DNA of 10,859 nt from NCBI GenBank assembly GCA_004376695.1, contig SOJB01000111.1, positions 1 through 10,859 on the forward strand, given 5' to 3'. Below, piece after piece: positions 1-6,249 of the stretch (the first letter of the stretch is position 1; the number at the start of each line of letters is the position of its first letter). The notes beneath the pieces are model-generated. The model did not search any database, was not told where the DNA came from, and saw nothing but the letters and a program-made list of their open reading frames with translations. A program made the position numbers and the translations under genes. This DNA comes from Dehalococcoidia bacterium (lineage in GTDB: Bacteria > Chloroflexota > Dehalococcoidia > GIF9 > AB-539-J10).

Positions 1-865
1 GTGGACCGTCAAAGCGGGAAGGATTGCTTTCCCGAACAGCTACCGGCATCAGGGGACCATGGTGGGAGCCTCTCATCCAGCCCTCTACTATGTGGGGAGA
101 CGCGAAGGGTTCCAGTATTTCGCCTACAGCGGGAAATTTCCCCTGGGAGCGAATGATGCAAACAGGGTCGTCCTTGCCTATATATCTGCCTGCCATGAGA
201 GACAATCTCTCAGTAGAGGAGACAGCGGCGATTTCACCACTCTCCTTATGGTAAACCGCTTTAACGGCATAGCGGCCGGGTGCGCCAAGAAAAACGAGCA
301 TGTCGTAGATTTCCTCAGGAGCGTTAAACGTGATTTTCTTGCTCTCTTTGACGTCGTGAACCTCAAATGTGAAGCCAGAGTGCATATTAGAGGCGATAAC
401 CAGCCCGATGGTGTTGAAAGGGTCAGCAAACATCTTATATAGCGGCAGATTCCATGCGCCAGATGCTGTCTTGTCTGCCATAAATATGATTATGGTTTCA
501 GCTTCGCGCTCGGAGATTTGCATCTCGGCTATCCCGGGCCCCATCCCCCTGACATTACCGGAGAAAGCATCGGCCAGAAGGTCCTGTCCTGCACCATGTA
601 GCTTCAAGCTCTTGGCTACATTGGTGCATTCGACAAATGTGTCCCATGCTAACTTGTGGATTTGTTCACTATCTTCACCCCGTTGGTGAGTCATTATCAA
701 CTGGAGGTCATCGCCGCAAACTGTAACATGATGGTCTGTGAGCAGCCCCTGGCCTTGGGCATGTACCAGCTTTTCCTTAGCCTTTTGTACGACATCTGGG
801 TGGCTGGAGGAATGTCCAACATAGCCACCGATATCTGCTTTGATAACGCTTAGAGTTAGTTCCAT
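1..865 (-). CDS. fbp: Fructose-1,6-bisphosphate aldolase/phosphatase, archaeal type (partial, C-terminus off window)
   Basis: Bifunctional gluconeogenic enzyme (class V FBPase family) that condenses dihydroxyacetone phosphate and glyceraldehyde 3-phosphate and then dephosphorylates the product to fructose 6-phosphate. I translated the reverse strand from ATG at 863-865: 288 codons are present and the frame is still open at position 1. Family proteins are roughly 360-400 residues, so about a quarter is missing. Visible hallmarks are the N-terminal SVIKADIGGYVGH (D11, H18), GDDLQLIMTH (D52, D53), DAFSGNVRGMGPG near 99-111, FMADKT with D131, YKMFADPFNT, STERLSLMAGRYIGKDDP and the FPAVGEILEPFASPHI block. 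K231 followed by D232-D233 corresponds to the Schiff-base lysine and metal-binding aspartates of characterised archaeal enzymes. A GGGAGGT ribosome site precedes the ATG. The family is typical of archaea and deep-branching bacteria. The function call is firm; only the C-terminus is unseen. Confidence 0.93.
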   Translation of the reverse strand, partial: MELTLSVIKADIGGYVGHSSSHPDVVQKAKEKLVHAQGQGLLTDHHVTVCGDDLQLIMTHQRGEDSEQIHKLAWDTFVECTNVAKSLKLHGAGQDLLADAFSGNVRGMGPGIAEMQISEREAETIIIFMADKTASGAWNLPLYKMFADPFNTIGLVIASNMHSGFTFEVHDVKESKKITFNAPEEIYDMLVFLGAPGRYAVKAVYHKESGEIAAVSSTERLSLMAGRYIGKDDPVCIIRSQGKFPAVGEILEPFASPHIVEGWMRGSHHGPLMPVAVRESNPSRFDGP

Positions 866-880
866 AGCACCTCCCACCGT

Positions 881-909
881 AGTCTAGCAAGCGAGAAGGG
901 AAAGGTCAA
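881..909 (-). promoter_or_regulatory. Candidate sigma-70-type promoter for the aldolase/phosphatase gene
   Basis: Read on the minus strand, TTGACC (904-909) is followed after 17 bp by TAGACT (881-886). The predicted start near 874 lies about 9 nt before the ATG, so the leader would be little more than the ribosome site. The -35 element overlaps the stop codon of the upstream dehydrogenase gene. The match is 5/6 plus 4/6 to consensus, made by eye. Confidence 0.4.
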
Positions 910-2312
910 GCTATCGGAGAAGGCTTGCTGCCTAAGCGTTTTAGTATCTCCCTAGCTGCCACTGTACCTGAGGCTGAGGCCTGGACTAAGCCCCTGCTTA
1001 CGCCGGCGCCATCGCCAGTAGCAAAGATACCGCCGACCTCGGTCTCCAAACAAGGGGTCAACTTCAGCTGACTGGAGTAGAACTTAACCTCTATCCCATA
1101 AAGCAGAGTATGCGGGGAAGCGACGCCGGGAACTAGTCTGTCCATAGCTTGGAGCATTTCCACTATGCTTTTGAGATAGCGATAGGGTAGTGCAAAGCTC
1201 AGATCTCCGGGGACTGCTGCCCTTAAGCTTGGTTCGATGGGACTGTTCTGAAGGCGAGCTTGTGTAGAGCGGCGACCATCCATTAGGTCTCCCAATCTCT
1301 GCAGCAGTACGCCGCCGCTGAGGATGTTAGCTAGCCTTGCCACATACTTACCATAGGCAATAGGTTCATGGAAAGGCTCGGTGAAAGTGGTACTCACCAG
1401 AAGGGCGAAGTTAGTATTTTTTGTCTTCGGCTGGGTGTAACCGATGCCATTGACGGTAATCACAGGGTCGGAGCCACCTGTGGACTCCATGATTACCTCG
1501 CCTCCAGGGCACATGCAGAATGTTCTAACCCGGTCATTGAAGCTCTCCGAATAGAACTCGAGTTTCGACTCATACAGTACCGAAGTTAGCTTCTCCATGG
1601 TTGTCATCGGTACTTCGATCCGGCAACCCACATCTACAGGGTTGGAACGAAGGGTCAGTTTGAGCCTGCGGGCTTCATTGCACAGCCATTCTGATCCCTC
1701 CCTCCCCGGGGCTAAGATCAAGTAGCGGCAGCTTAACCTCTCACCATCGCCAGTTTCAACAATCTTGTCCCCAGTATCGTCAACTGTGATACTCTCGATC
1801 GTTGTCCTCAGCCTTATCTCCAATCTAGGTGACAGATAGCTCTGCATGGCCCCCAGTGCTTCATGACAAAACTCCGTTCCCAGGTGACGGAGTTTGACAG
1901 GGGTCAATCTGAGTCCACTTAGGGCAGCCTCCTGCTCCAGCGCGCCTATGTTCTGTCCCGTTCCATAGACCTTCAGCGGGGCGCCATATCTCAGGTAAAT
2001 GGAATCAACATAGTCTATGAGTTCTCTGGCCCGGTCAAGGCCGATCAACTCTGCGAGCCTGCCACCGACCTGAGTGGACAGAGTCAGCTTGCCATCACTG
2101 AAGGCTCCGGCACCTCCAAAACCGCTTACCAGATGGCACGGGGAACAGAGTACACAGCAGTCGCCTCCGTGCTGAAGGGGACAAAGACGAGCAGCGATTT
2201 CTCTTCCCTTGTCCAGAAGCACGACGTTGAGGCCTGCGTTACACAGTTCCAGACTAGCGAATATGCCTGCCGGGCCAGCACCGACTATGACGACATCATA
2301 GCTTCTGGCCAT
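906..2312 (-). CDS. FAD-dependent dehydrogenase, COG2509-type (uncharacterised NAD(P)/FAD oxidoreductase)
   Basis: Predicted cytoplasmic flavoprotein of 468 residues. The N-terminus is a Rossmann fold with the dinucleotide motif GAGPAG at 11-16 and an acidic D34 at the end of the second strand. The C-terminus has the second FAD motif, GIFATGDGAGVSRGLVQA, near 435-452. Between them, GFGGAGAFSDGKL at 64-76 is the signature I associate with COG2509, a family of unknown substrate. Just before it lies a cysteine cluster (C44, C52, C53, C56, C59) that could bind a metal or iron-sulphur cluster. The ATG lies 6 bp past the meaB stop, with AGGA in the meaB end as ribosome site, so the two genes are probably cotranscribed and translationally coupled. 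No signal peptide or membrane segment is visible. Family assignment is good; the reaction is not known. Confidence 0.85.
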   Translation of the reverse strand: MARSYDVVIVGAGPAGIFASLELCNAGLNVVLLDKGREIAARLCPLQHGGDCCVLCSPCHLVSGFGGAGAFSDGKLTLSTQVGGRLAELIGLDRARELIDYVDSIYLRYGAPLKVYGTGQNIGALEQEAALSGLRLTPVKLRHLGTEFCHEALGAMQSYLSPRLEIRLRTTIESITVDDTGDKIVETGDGERLSCRYLILAPGREGSEWLCNEARRLKLTLRSNPVDVGCRIEVPMTTMEKLTSVLYESKLEFYSESFNDRVRTFCMCPGGEVIMESTGGSDPVITVNGIGYTQPKTKNTNFALLVSTTFTEPFHEPIAYGKYVARLANILSGGVLLQRLGDLMDGRRSTQARLQNSPIEPSLRAAVPGDLSFALPYRYLKSIVEMLQAMDRLVPGVASPHTLLYGIEVKFYSSQLKLTPCLETEVGGIFATGDGAGVSRGLVQASASGTVAAREILKRLGSKPSPIA

Positions 2313-2318
2313 CGAGAA

Positions 2319-3287
2319 TCATCCTGGGGGCCGCTGACACAACCAATCGGTCAGGAGGTTTCCCGATTTGAGGAGTTCATCGGCTGCGGAGTACGGGTCG
2401 AGTTCTCCCATTTCCACCATCTCAATATACCTGCCCAGTTGCCCATCCTGTTCGATTGACTTGAGCAATTTATGAGTTAGCTTATGTTCTACAGTCTTTA
2501 TGAAATCGAATCTGCGCTGCAATTGGCGGCGCTGCGAAAGCTGACCGGTCTCACAGAGGACCCGGTGATGTAGTTGAACCTGCTCATAAAGCTCATTGAT
2601 GCCGACGTCGTTGACCGCTTCCGTTGCTACAACAGGTATATCCCACCAACTTGGCTCACGAAGACGCAGCATGGCTTGTATGTCACGGAGGAGTCTGTCT
2701 GCATCAGGATGGTCAGCCTTGTTGACGACAAATATGTCAGCGATCTCGAATAGCCCTGCTTTCATCGTCTGTATGGCATCCCCGGATTCGGGACATTGTA
2801 TGACCAGCACGGTATCGGTCTTCTCCATGATATCTACTTCGCTTTGTCCCACTCCTACCGTCTCTACCAGGATGATATCTTTACCCGCGGCGTCCAGCAA
2901 CTTGATAGCGGACCCGGCAGTTTGTGGTAGGCCGCCCACACTGCCGCGAGTTGCCATGCTGCGGATGAAAACCCCGGCATCAAGATAGTGCTGCTGCATT
3001 CTTATTCGGTCACCCAGGACTGCCCCTCCGGTGAATGGGCTTGAAGGGTCTACAGCGATTATCCCGACTTTCAAGTCCTGCTTCCTCATCAACGATGCCA
3101 GCTTGTCCACCAGTGTGCTCTTTCCTGTTCCCGGGGGTCCTGTTATTCCAATGCGATGTGCCTTTCCCAGGTGTGGGCTGATGAGCTTCATGATTTCCGG
3201 GACTTCGCTGCTTTCGTTTTCTACGAGACTGATGAGGCGCGCTAGGGCAAGGTTTTCGCCCCTGAGCATCTGTTCCACGAGCTTCAT
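2319..3287 (-). CDS. meaB: MeaB/ArgK-family P-loop GTPase (methylmalonyl-CoA mutase chaperone)
   Basis: G3E-type GTPase of about 322 residues that in characterised members protects methylmalonyl-CoA mutase and gates loading of its adenosylcobalamin cofactor. Seen here: Walker A GPPGTGKST at 50-58, VDPSSPFTGGAVLGDRIRM, RSMATRGSVGGL, the ETVGVGQSEVD segment and the guanine-specificity motif NKAD. All are typical of MeaB rather than of other SIMIBI GTPases. I chose ATG at 3285-3287 because a TTG 18 bp upstream (3303-3305) would leave only about 8 nt after the predicted transcription start and has no ribosome site. The protein then begins MKLVEQMLRGENLALARLI, as family members usually do. The mutase subunits often encoded next to it are not in this window. 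It appears to be the first gene of a unit with the FAD dehydrogenase. The old LAO/AO transport ATPase label is a misnomer. Confidence 0.92.
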   Translation of the reverse strand: MKLVEQMLRGENLALARLISLVENESSEVPEIMKLISPHLGKAHRIGITGPPGTGKSTLVDKLASLMRKQDLKVGIIAVDPSSPFTGGAVLGDRIRMQQHYLDAGVFIRSMATRGSVGGLPQTAGSAIKLLDAAGKDIILVETVGVGQSEVDIMEKTDTVLVIQCPESGDAIQTMKAGLFEIADIFVVNKADHPDADRLLRDIQAMLRLREPSWWDIPVVATEAVNDVGINELYEQVQLHHRVLCETGQLSQRRQLQRRFDFIKTVEHKLTHKLLKSIEQDGQLGRYIEMVEMGELDPYSAADELLKSGNLLTDWLCQRPPG

Positions 3288-3320
3288 GATCCTGTGATTT
3301 CTCAACTATGTGGTGAGGGC

Positions 3321-3349
3321 ATTCTATAGCTTTCTTCGTTAGCAGTCAA
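3321..3349 (-). promoter_or_regulatory. Candidate strong sigma-70-type promoter for meaB
   Basis: On the minus strand, TTGACT (3344-3349) and TAGAAT (3321-3326) are separated by exactly 17 bp, each 5/6 to consensus. The predicted start near 3314 gives a leader of about 27 nt to the ATG at 3287. The rest of the 169-bp gap (3288-3456) holds no obvious terminator for the upstream gene. Confidence 0.6.
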
Positions 3350-3456
3350 ATGAGTTTGCTGGTCGGGCAAGGAGGGCTGAAGATCAACACAACGGCGAGG
3401 CAGAGAGTTGTATCGACGGACACCGGTAATAGCGCTTGGCGCGTTTCTGCATTTCT

Positions 3457-4095
3457 TCACAGGGCTTTGCCAAGAGGCATTATATAGAGGGGCTCAGTTT
3501 GCTCCTCTACTCCAAGAATCCCTCTTACCGCCTCGTCACTGAAGGCGCCAATCTCTACTGTGGTCAAGCCCAGAGCTACGGCCTGAAGGTGGACATTCTC
3601 TCCCACGTGTCCCACCTCCATATGAACGTATCTTGCTCCGCGCTCGCCATATCTAGAGGAGGTCCTGCGATAAATGGCGCAGATGGCAATTGCCACCGGC
3701 GCCTCGGTAATGAACCCCTGGTCCAGAGCTGCCCGCGCCAAATCAGGTCTCAAATCCCCCGGTTTGTGCATGCTCAACGAATGGGAAGCCACTTCATAGT
3801 GATAAATGCCAGCCTTCAACGCGTCCGGACTTCGCCCTGCCCCGTCAACAATGACTCCCTGTTCGGCAACGAACACGAAGATTTCCAGGGGATAGGTAGC
3901 CCCGGCACTGGGCGCTGCCCTGAATGCTCTCCCTCCGGTTATGCCTTGGGCTGACCAGAGTATCTGGCCTAACTGAGACAGGCCCAACGCATCTGCCCGG
4001 TATCTACGGACTGACCGGCGCCTCAGTATCGTTTCCTCTACGGAAACGCTACTGCTCAGCTGAGGAGGGGGAAGCTTGACCACGATTCGCCTCAC
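3457..4095 (-). CDS. Nitroreductase-family protein, SagB/ThcOx-type dehydrogenase
   Basis: FMN-dependent oxidoreductase of 212 residues. RRRSVRRYR at 25-33 is the usual nitroreductase phosphate-binding arginine block. APSAGATYPLEIFV from about 61 and RYGERGARYVHMEVGHVGENVHLQA near the C-terminal third are characteristic of the SagB branch, whose best-known members oxidise thiazolines and oxazolines to thiazoles and oxazoles in RiPP maturation. Single-domain relatives of unknown substrate are common in bacteria, and this looks like one. I chose the GTG at 4093-4095 because AGGA lies 7 nt upstream. The gene follows rtcB by 39 bp on the same strand, so it may share its transcript. No YcaO cyclodehydratase, precursor peptide or transporter accompanies it, which argues against a RiPP cluster. 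Family call is firm; substrate unknown. Confidence 0.85.
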   Translation of the reverse strand: MRRIVVKLPPPQLSSSVSVEETILRRRSVRRYRADALGLSQLGQILWSAQGITGGRAFRAAPSAGATYPLEIFVFVAEQGVIVDGAGRSPDALKAGIYHYEVASHSLSMHKPGDLRPDLARAALDQGFITEAPVAIAICAIYRRTSSRYGERGARYVHMEVGHVGENVHLQAVALGLTTVEIGAFSDEAVRGILGVEEQTEPLYIMPLGKAL

Positions 4096-4134
4096 GTCAG
4101 ATTCCTGGCTACGCTGTGAACGAAAGACTGTTAT

Positions 4135-5592
4135 CTAGCCCTTGATAATGCCCATAGGAACAGCCAGAGCCACCTTTCTGGAAATACCGGCTTTGTGAAC
4201 CACGTCTATGATCTCTGTGACATCTTTGTAGGCTTGGGATGCCTCCTCAGCTAGCGAAGGAATGTTCTCCGCCTTGACGGTAATACCTCTGCGCCCTAAT
4301 TCCAGAACTACATCTGCACCCCTCATGCTCCGCCTGGCGGCGCCCCGACTCATCATTCTTCCAGCACCATGACAGGTGGAGCCAAAGGTCTCATCCATGG
4401 CCTTGTGAGTGCCCACAGCAATGAAAGAGCAACGTCCCATATCTCCGGGGACAAGCACAGGCTGCCCTATCTTTTTGTAGCAATCGGGAGTGTCCTTATG
4501 GCCTGCCGGAAAGGCCCTGGTGGCTCCTTTGCGATGAACACAGACCTTAAGCTTACGACCATCTATCACATGCTCCTCTATTTTGGCTATGTTGTGGGCG
4601 ACATCATAAACCTGCTTCATGCCGAGTTTCTCGGGGCCTTTGCCGAGAACTCTGGAAAAGACTTCTCTAATCCAGTGGGCAATGCACTGCCGGTTAGCCC
4701 AAGCATAGTTGGCGGCACATGCCATGGCAGCCAGATAATCCTGACCTTCCGACGATTCTATGGGAGCGCAGGCGAGCTGCCGGTCGGGGAGCTTTATCCC
4801 GTACTTAGACACCGCCTGCTCCATTACACGCAGATGGTCAGTACATACTTGGTGACCAAAGCCACGAGAACCCGTGTGAATCAACACCAATATCTGGCCT
4901 ATCTCGGTGATGCCCATAACGCTAGCTGTGTCGGAGTCAAATATCTCCTTCACTATTTGAATCTCCAGAAAATGATTCCCTGAGCCCAGTGTGCCTGCCT
5001 GAGGCATACCTCTCTTTGCCGCTTTATCGCTTATCTTACCAGGATCGGCACCGCCGATACATCCATTCTCCTCAGTAACATCCAGATCTTCGTGAGAACC
5101 CAGGCCGCGCCTCACTGCCCAACGAGCTCCTTCGACCATCAGTTCGTTCATCTCTTTCTGCCCTACTCTTATCTTTCCCTCAGAGCCAAGGCCTGATGGT
5201 ATATCAAGGAACAGTCCATTGATGAGTTGGTTAATCTTGGGCCGCACTTCAGCTTCGCTGAGATTGCTACGCAGTAATCTTACGCCGCAGTTGATATCAT
5301 AACCGACTCCGCCAGGGGAAATCACACCGCTCCTAACATCCATTGCTGCTACTCCCCCTATAGGAAAGCCATAACCCCAGTGGATATCCGGCATGGCGAG
5401 GGAGTAACCCACTATGCCCGGCAGAAAGGCAACATTGGCGACTTGTTCAAGCGTTTGCTCCTCACACATGGATTCCAGCATTTCCTTGCTGGCATAGATT
5501 AGACCGGGGACTCTCATGCCCGTCTTGTAGTTCTCAGGAATCTTCCAGCGATAATCATCCACCTTGATAAGTTGCCCTTGCCATGGTGTCAT
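4135..5592 (-). CDS. rtcB: RNA-splicing ligase RtcB (GTP- and Mn-dependent 3'-phosphate RNA ligase)
   Basis: Joins RNA 3'-phosphate or 2',3'-cyclic phosphate ends to 5'-OH ends through a GMP-histidine intermediate; used in tRNA splicing in archaea and in RNA repair in bacteria. The protein is 485 residues, the normal full length, with no intein. Visible active-site segments: MPDIHWGYGFPIGGVAAMD at 67-85; GGVGYDINCGVRLL with D99 and C102 as metal ligands; GTLGSGNHFLE with N206 and H207; IHTGSRGFGH with H239; AHNIAKIEEH; and STCHGAGRMMSR with H408, equivalent to the guanylylated histidine (H404 of the Pyrococcus enzyme). All key residues appear intact. The ATG has AGGAG 8 nt upstream and lies 11 bp after archease, so the two are cotranscribed, as in many genomes. 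Confidence 0.97.
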   Translation of the reverse strand: MTPWQGQLIKVDDYRWKIPENYKTGMRVPGLIYASKEMLESMCEEQTLEQVANVAFLPGIVGYSLAMPDIHWGYGFPIGGVAAMDVRSGVISPGGVGYDINCGVRLLRSNLSEAEVRPKINQLINGLFLDIPSGLGSEGKIRVGQKEMNELMVEGARWAVRRGLGSHEDLDVTEENGCIGGADPGKISDKAAKRGMPQAGTLGSGNHFLEIQIVKEIFDSDTASVMGITEIGQILVLIHTGSRGFGHQVCTDHLRVMEQAVSKYGIKLPDRQLACAPIESSEGQDYLAAMACAANYAWANRQCIAHWIREVFSRVLGKGPEKLGMKQVYDVAHNIAKIEEHVIDGRKLKVCVHRKGATRAFPAGHKDTPDCYKKIGQPVLVPGDMGRCSFIAVGTHKAMDETFGSTCHGAGRMMSRGAARRSMRGADVVLELGRRGITVKAENIPSLAEEASQAYKDVTEIIDVVHKAGISRKVALAVPMGIIKG

Positions 5593-5603
5593 GTTCTTAA
5601 CTC

Positions 5604-6023
5604 CTAAACGTCAAAGATTACTTGCGCCCGGTAACCGTTACCGTTTCTATCTAGCTTCAACATATGATATGTGGCTGCTTTTACTCCTACATTTATCTTG
5701 TGTTTCAGTGGGCTGAACGCCTCCCCGTAGCAGTCAGCCTTAAGCCGATTGGGGGTCAAGCTGTTAATATCGAAGCGGCTGAACAAAATGTGTTTGACAT
5801 CAAAGACGTAAATGAGCTCGTTGAGCCATTCAACGAGCAGATTGTCTCTGCCCTTGCTCCTTACTTCCAGACCAAGGCGCAGTTTCTCGTCAATGCTCTC
5901 AGGCTCGGTAATCAGACTAAAGAGAGCCAGAGCGGCATTGGAGAAGAGTTCCTCGACATCTGCTCCATAGGCAATGATGCCGACATCAGCAGTATGGTCG
6001 ATTATCTCAAAAGCTCTTTTCAT
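5604..6023 (-). CDS. Archease (RtcB-activating protein)
   Basis: Small acidic protein of 139 residues that speeds guanylylation of RtcB and allows multiple turnover and wider nucleotide use. The N-terminal IIDHTADVGI (D9, H10, D13) and the terminal VIFDV with D138 are the conserved metal-binding ends of the archease fold. LLVEWLNELIYVFDV in the middle is also typical. I chose ATG at 6021-6023: an upstream TTG at 6036-6038 would lie within the predicted -10 element. No normal ribosome site precedes the ATG; only GGGA directly abuts it, so the message may be almost leaderless. It is the first gene of the archease-rtcB unit, with 11 bp to rtcB, and diverges from the riboflavin operon. Confidence 0.93.
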   Translation of the reverse strand: MKRAFEIIDHTADVGIIAYGADVEELFSNAALALFSLITEPESIDEKLRLGLEVRSKGRDNLLVEWLNELIYVFDVKHILFSRFDINSLTPNRLKADCYGEAFSPLKHKINVGVKAATYHMLKLDRNGNGYRAQVIFDV

Positions 6024-6037
6024 TCCCGGGACGCACA

Positions 6038-6066
6038 ATTATACAAGATAGGAGACAACATCGCCA
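6038..6066 (-). promoter_or_regulatory. Candidate promoter for archease-rtcB
   Basis: On the minus strand a perfect TATAAT (6038-6043) lies 17 bp after TGGCGA (6061-6066), a weak 3/6 match to the -35 consensus. The predicted start near 6031 would leave only about 8 nt before the archease ATG. A weak -35 with a perfect -10 suggests possible dependence on an activator, but that is inference. Confidence 0.5.
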
Positions 6067-6082
6067 TTTACGCTTCCTTGTT

Positions 6083-6111
6083 TTGCACTTGACCAAAGCT
6101 GTTGTTACAAT
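6083..6111 (+). promoter_or_regulatory. Candidate upstream rib operon promoter (P2)
   Basis: TTGCAC (6083-6088) and TACAAT (6106-6111) are spaced by 17 bp. The -35 is weak (3/6) and the -10 good (5/6). Its start point would fall near 6118, inside the dyad at 6116-6130. Less convincing than the promoter at 6131-6159. Confidence 0.3.
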
Positions 6112-6115
6112 AGGG

Positions 6116-6130
6116 GCCGAATCCTTCGGC
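6116..6130. promoter_or_regulatory. Perfect dyad GCCGAA-tcc-TTCGGC, candidate operator
   Basis: Six-base arms with a three-base centre form an exact inverted repeat of 15 bp that directly abuts the -35 element of the rib promoter at 6131 and spans the predicted start of P2. This is where a repressor of ribD transcription would be expected. It could also form a small hairpin in a P2 transcript. No regulator gene is nearby to match it. Confidence 0.4.
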
Positions 6131-6159
6131 TTGACTTCTCGATGTAGAAAGGTTATATG
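6131..6159 (+). promoter_or_regulatory. Candidate main promoter of the rib operon (P1)
   Basis: TTGACT (6131-6136, 5/6) is followed after 17 bp by TATATG (6154-6159, 4/6). The predicted start near 6166 gives an 83-84 nt leader before ribD. Confidence 0.5.
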
Positions 6160-6166
6160 TTTCAAC

Positions 6167-6249
6167 AGGCTGAGAAATCGCTACTAAAGGCAACGTGAAT
6201 CTGCAGCTGCCAGATTCGCAGGGGGTTTAGCCAGAAGAGGTGGATACTG
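6167..6249 (+). promoter_or_regulatory. Structured ribD leader without FMN riboswitch
   Basis: The leader contains a hairpin with arms 6195-6203 and 6211-6219 (9 pairs, one G-U, inner seven perfect, 7-nt loop). A possible enclosing helix pairs GGCTGA (6168-6173) with TTAGCC (6227-6232), one G-U. The ribosome site AGAGGTGG follows immediately at 6236-6243. The conserved FMN-riboswitch (RFN) segments are not present. Whether the structure has any regulatory role is unknown. Confidence 0.4.

Noticed and set aside
3288..3305. TTG start for meaB at 3303-3305
   Set aside because: It has no ribosome site and would be about 8 nt from the predicted transcription start. The ATG at 3287 gives the usual family N-terminus.
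3288..3456. Terminator between the SagB-like gene and meaB
   Set aside because: No stem followed by a T-run could be found on the minus strand; only the meaB promoter is supported.
4369..4983. Plus-strand open frame of 204 codons
   Set aside because: It lies wholly inside rtcB on the other strand, whose protein is intact and highly conserved. The same applies to open frames at 3436-3954, 2596-2988, 5664-6092 and 59-442, which shadow recognised genes.
4135..5592. Intein in rtcB, as in some archaeal homologues
   Set aside because: The protein is 485 residues, the normal mature length, and the active-site segments are uninterrupted.
6160..6235. CTGAGA at 6170-6175 followed by GAATCTG and GCAGGGG, loosely like a TPP riboswitch
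   Set aside because: The 5' GGGGTG-type strand and the GAACCTGA and TAATGCC.GCGTAGGGA core are not present, and the downstream operon makes riboflavin, not thiamine. The short match is best taken as chance.
6100..6249. FMN (RFN) riboswitch expected before ribD
   Set aside because: I looked for the conserved RFN core segments, such as GAAATTCCCGACCGGCGGT, and found none.
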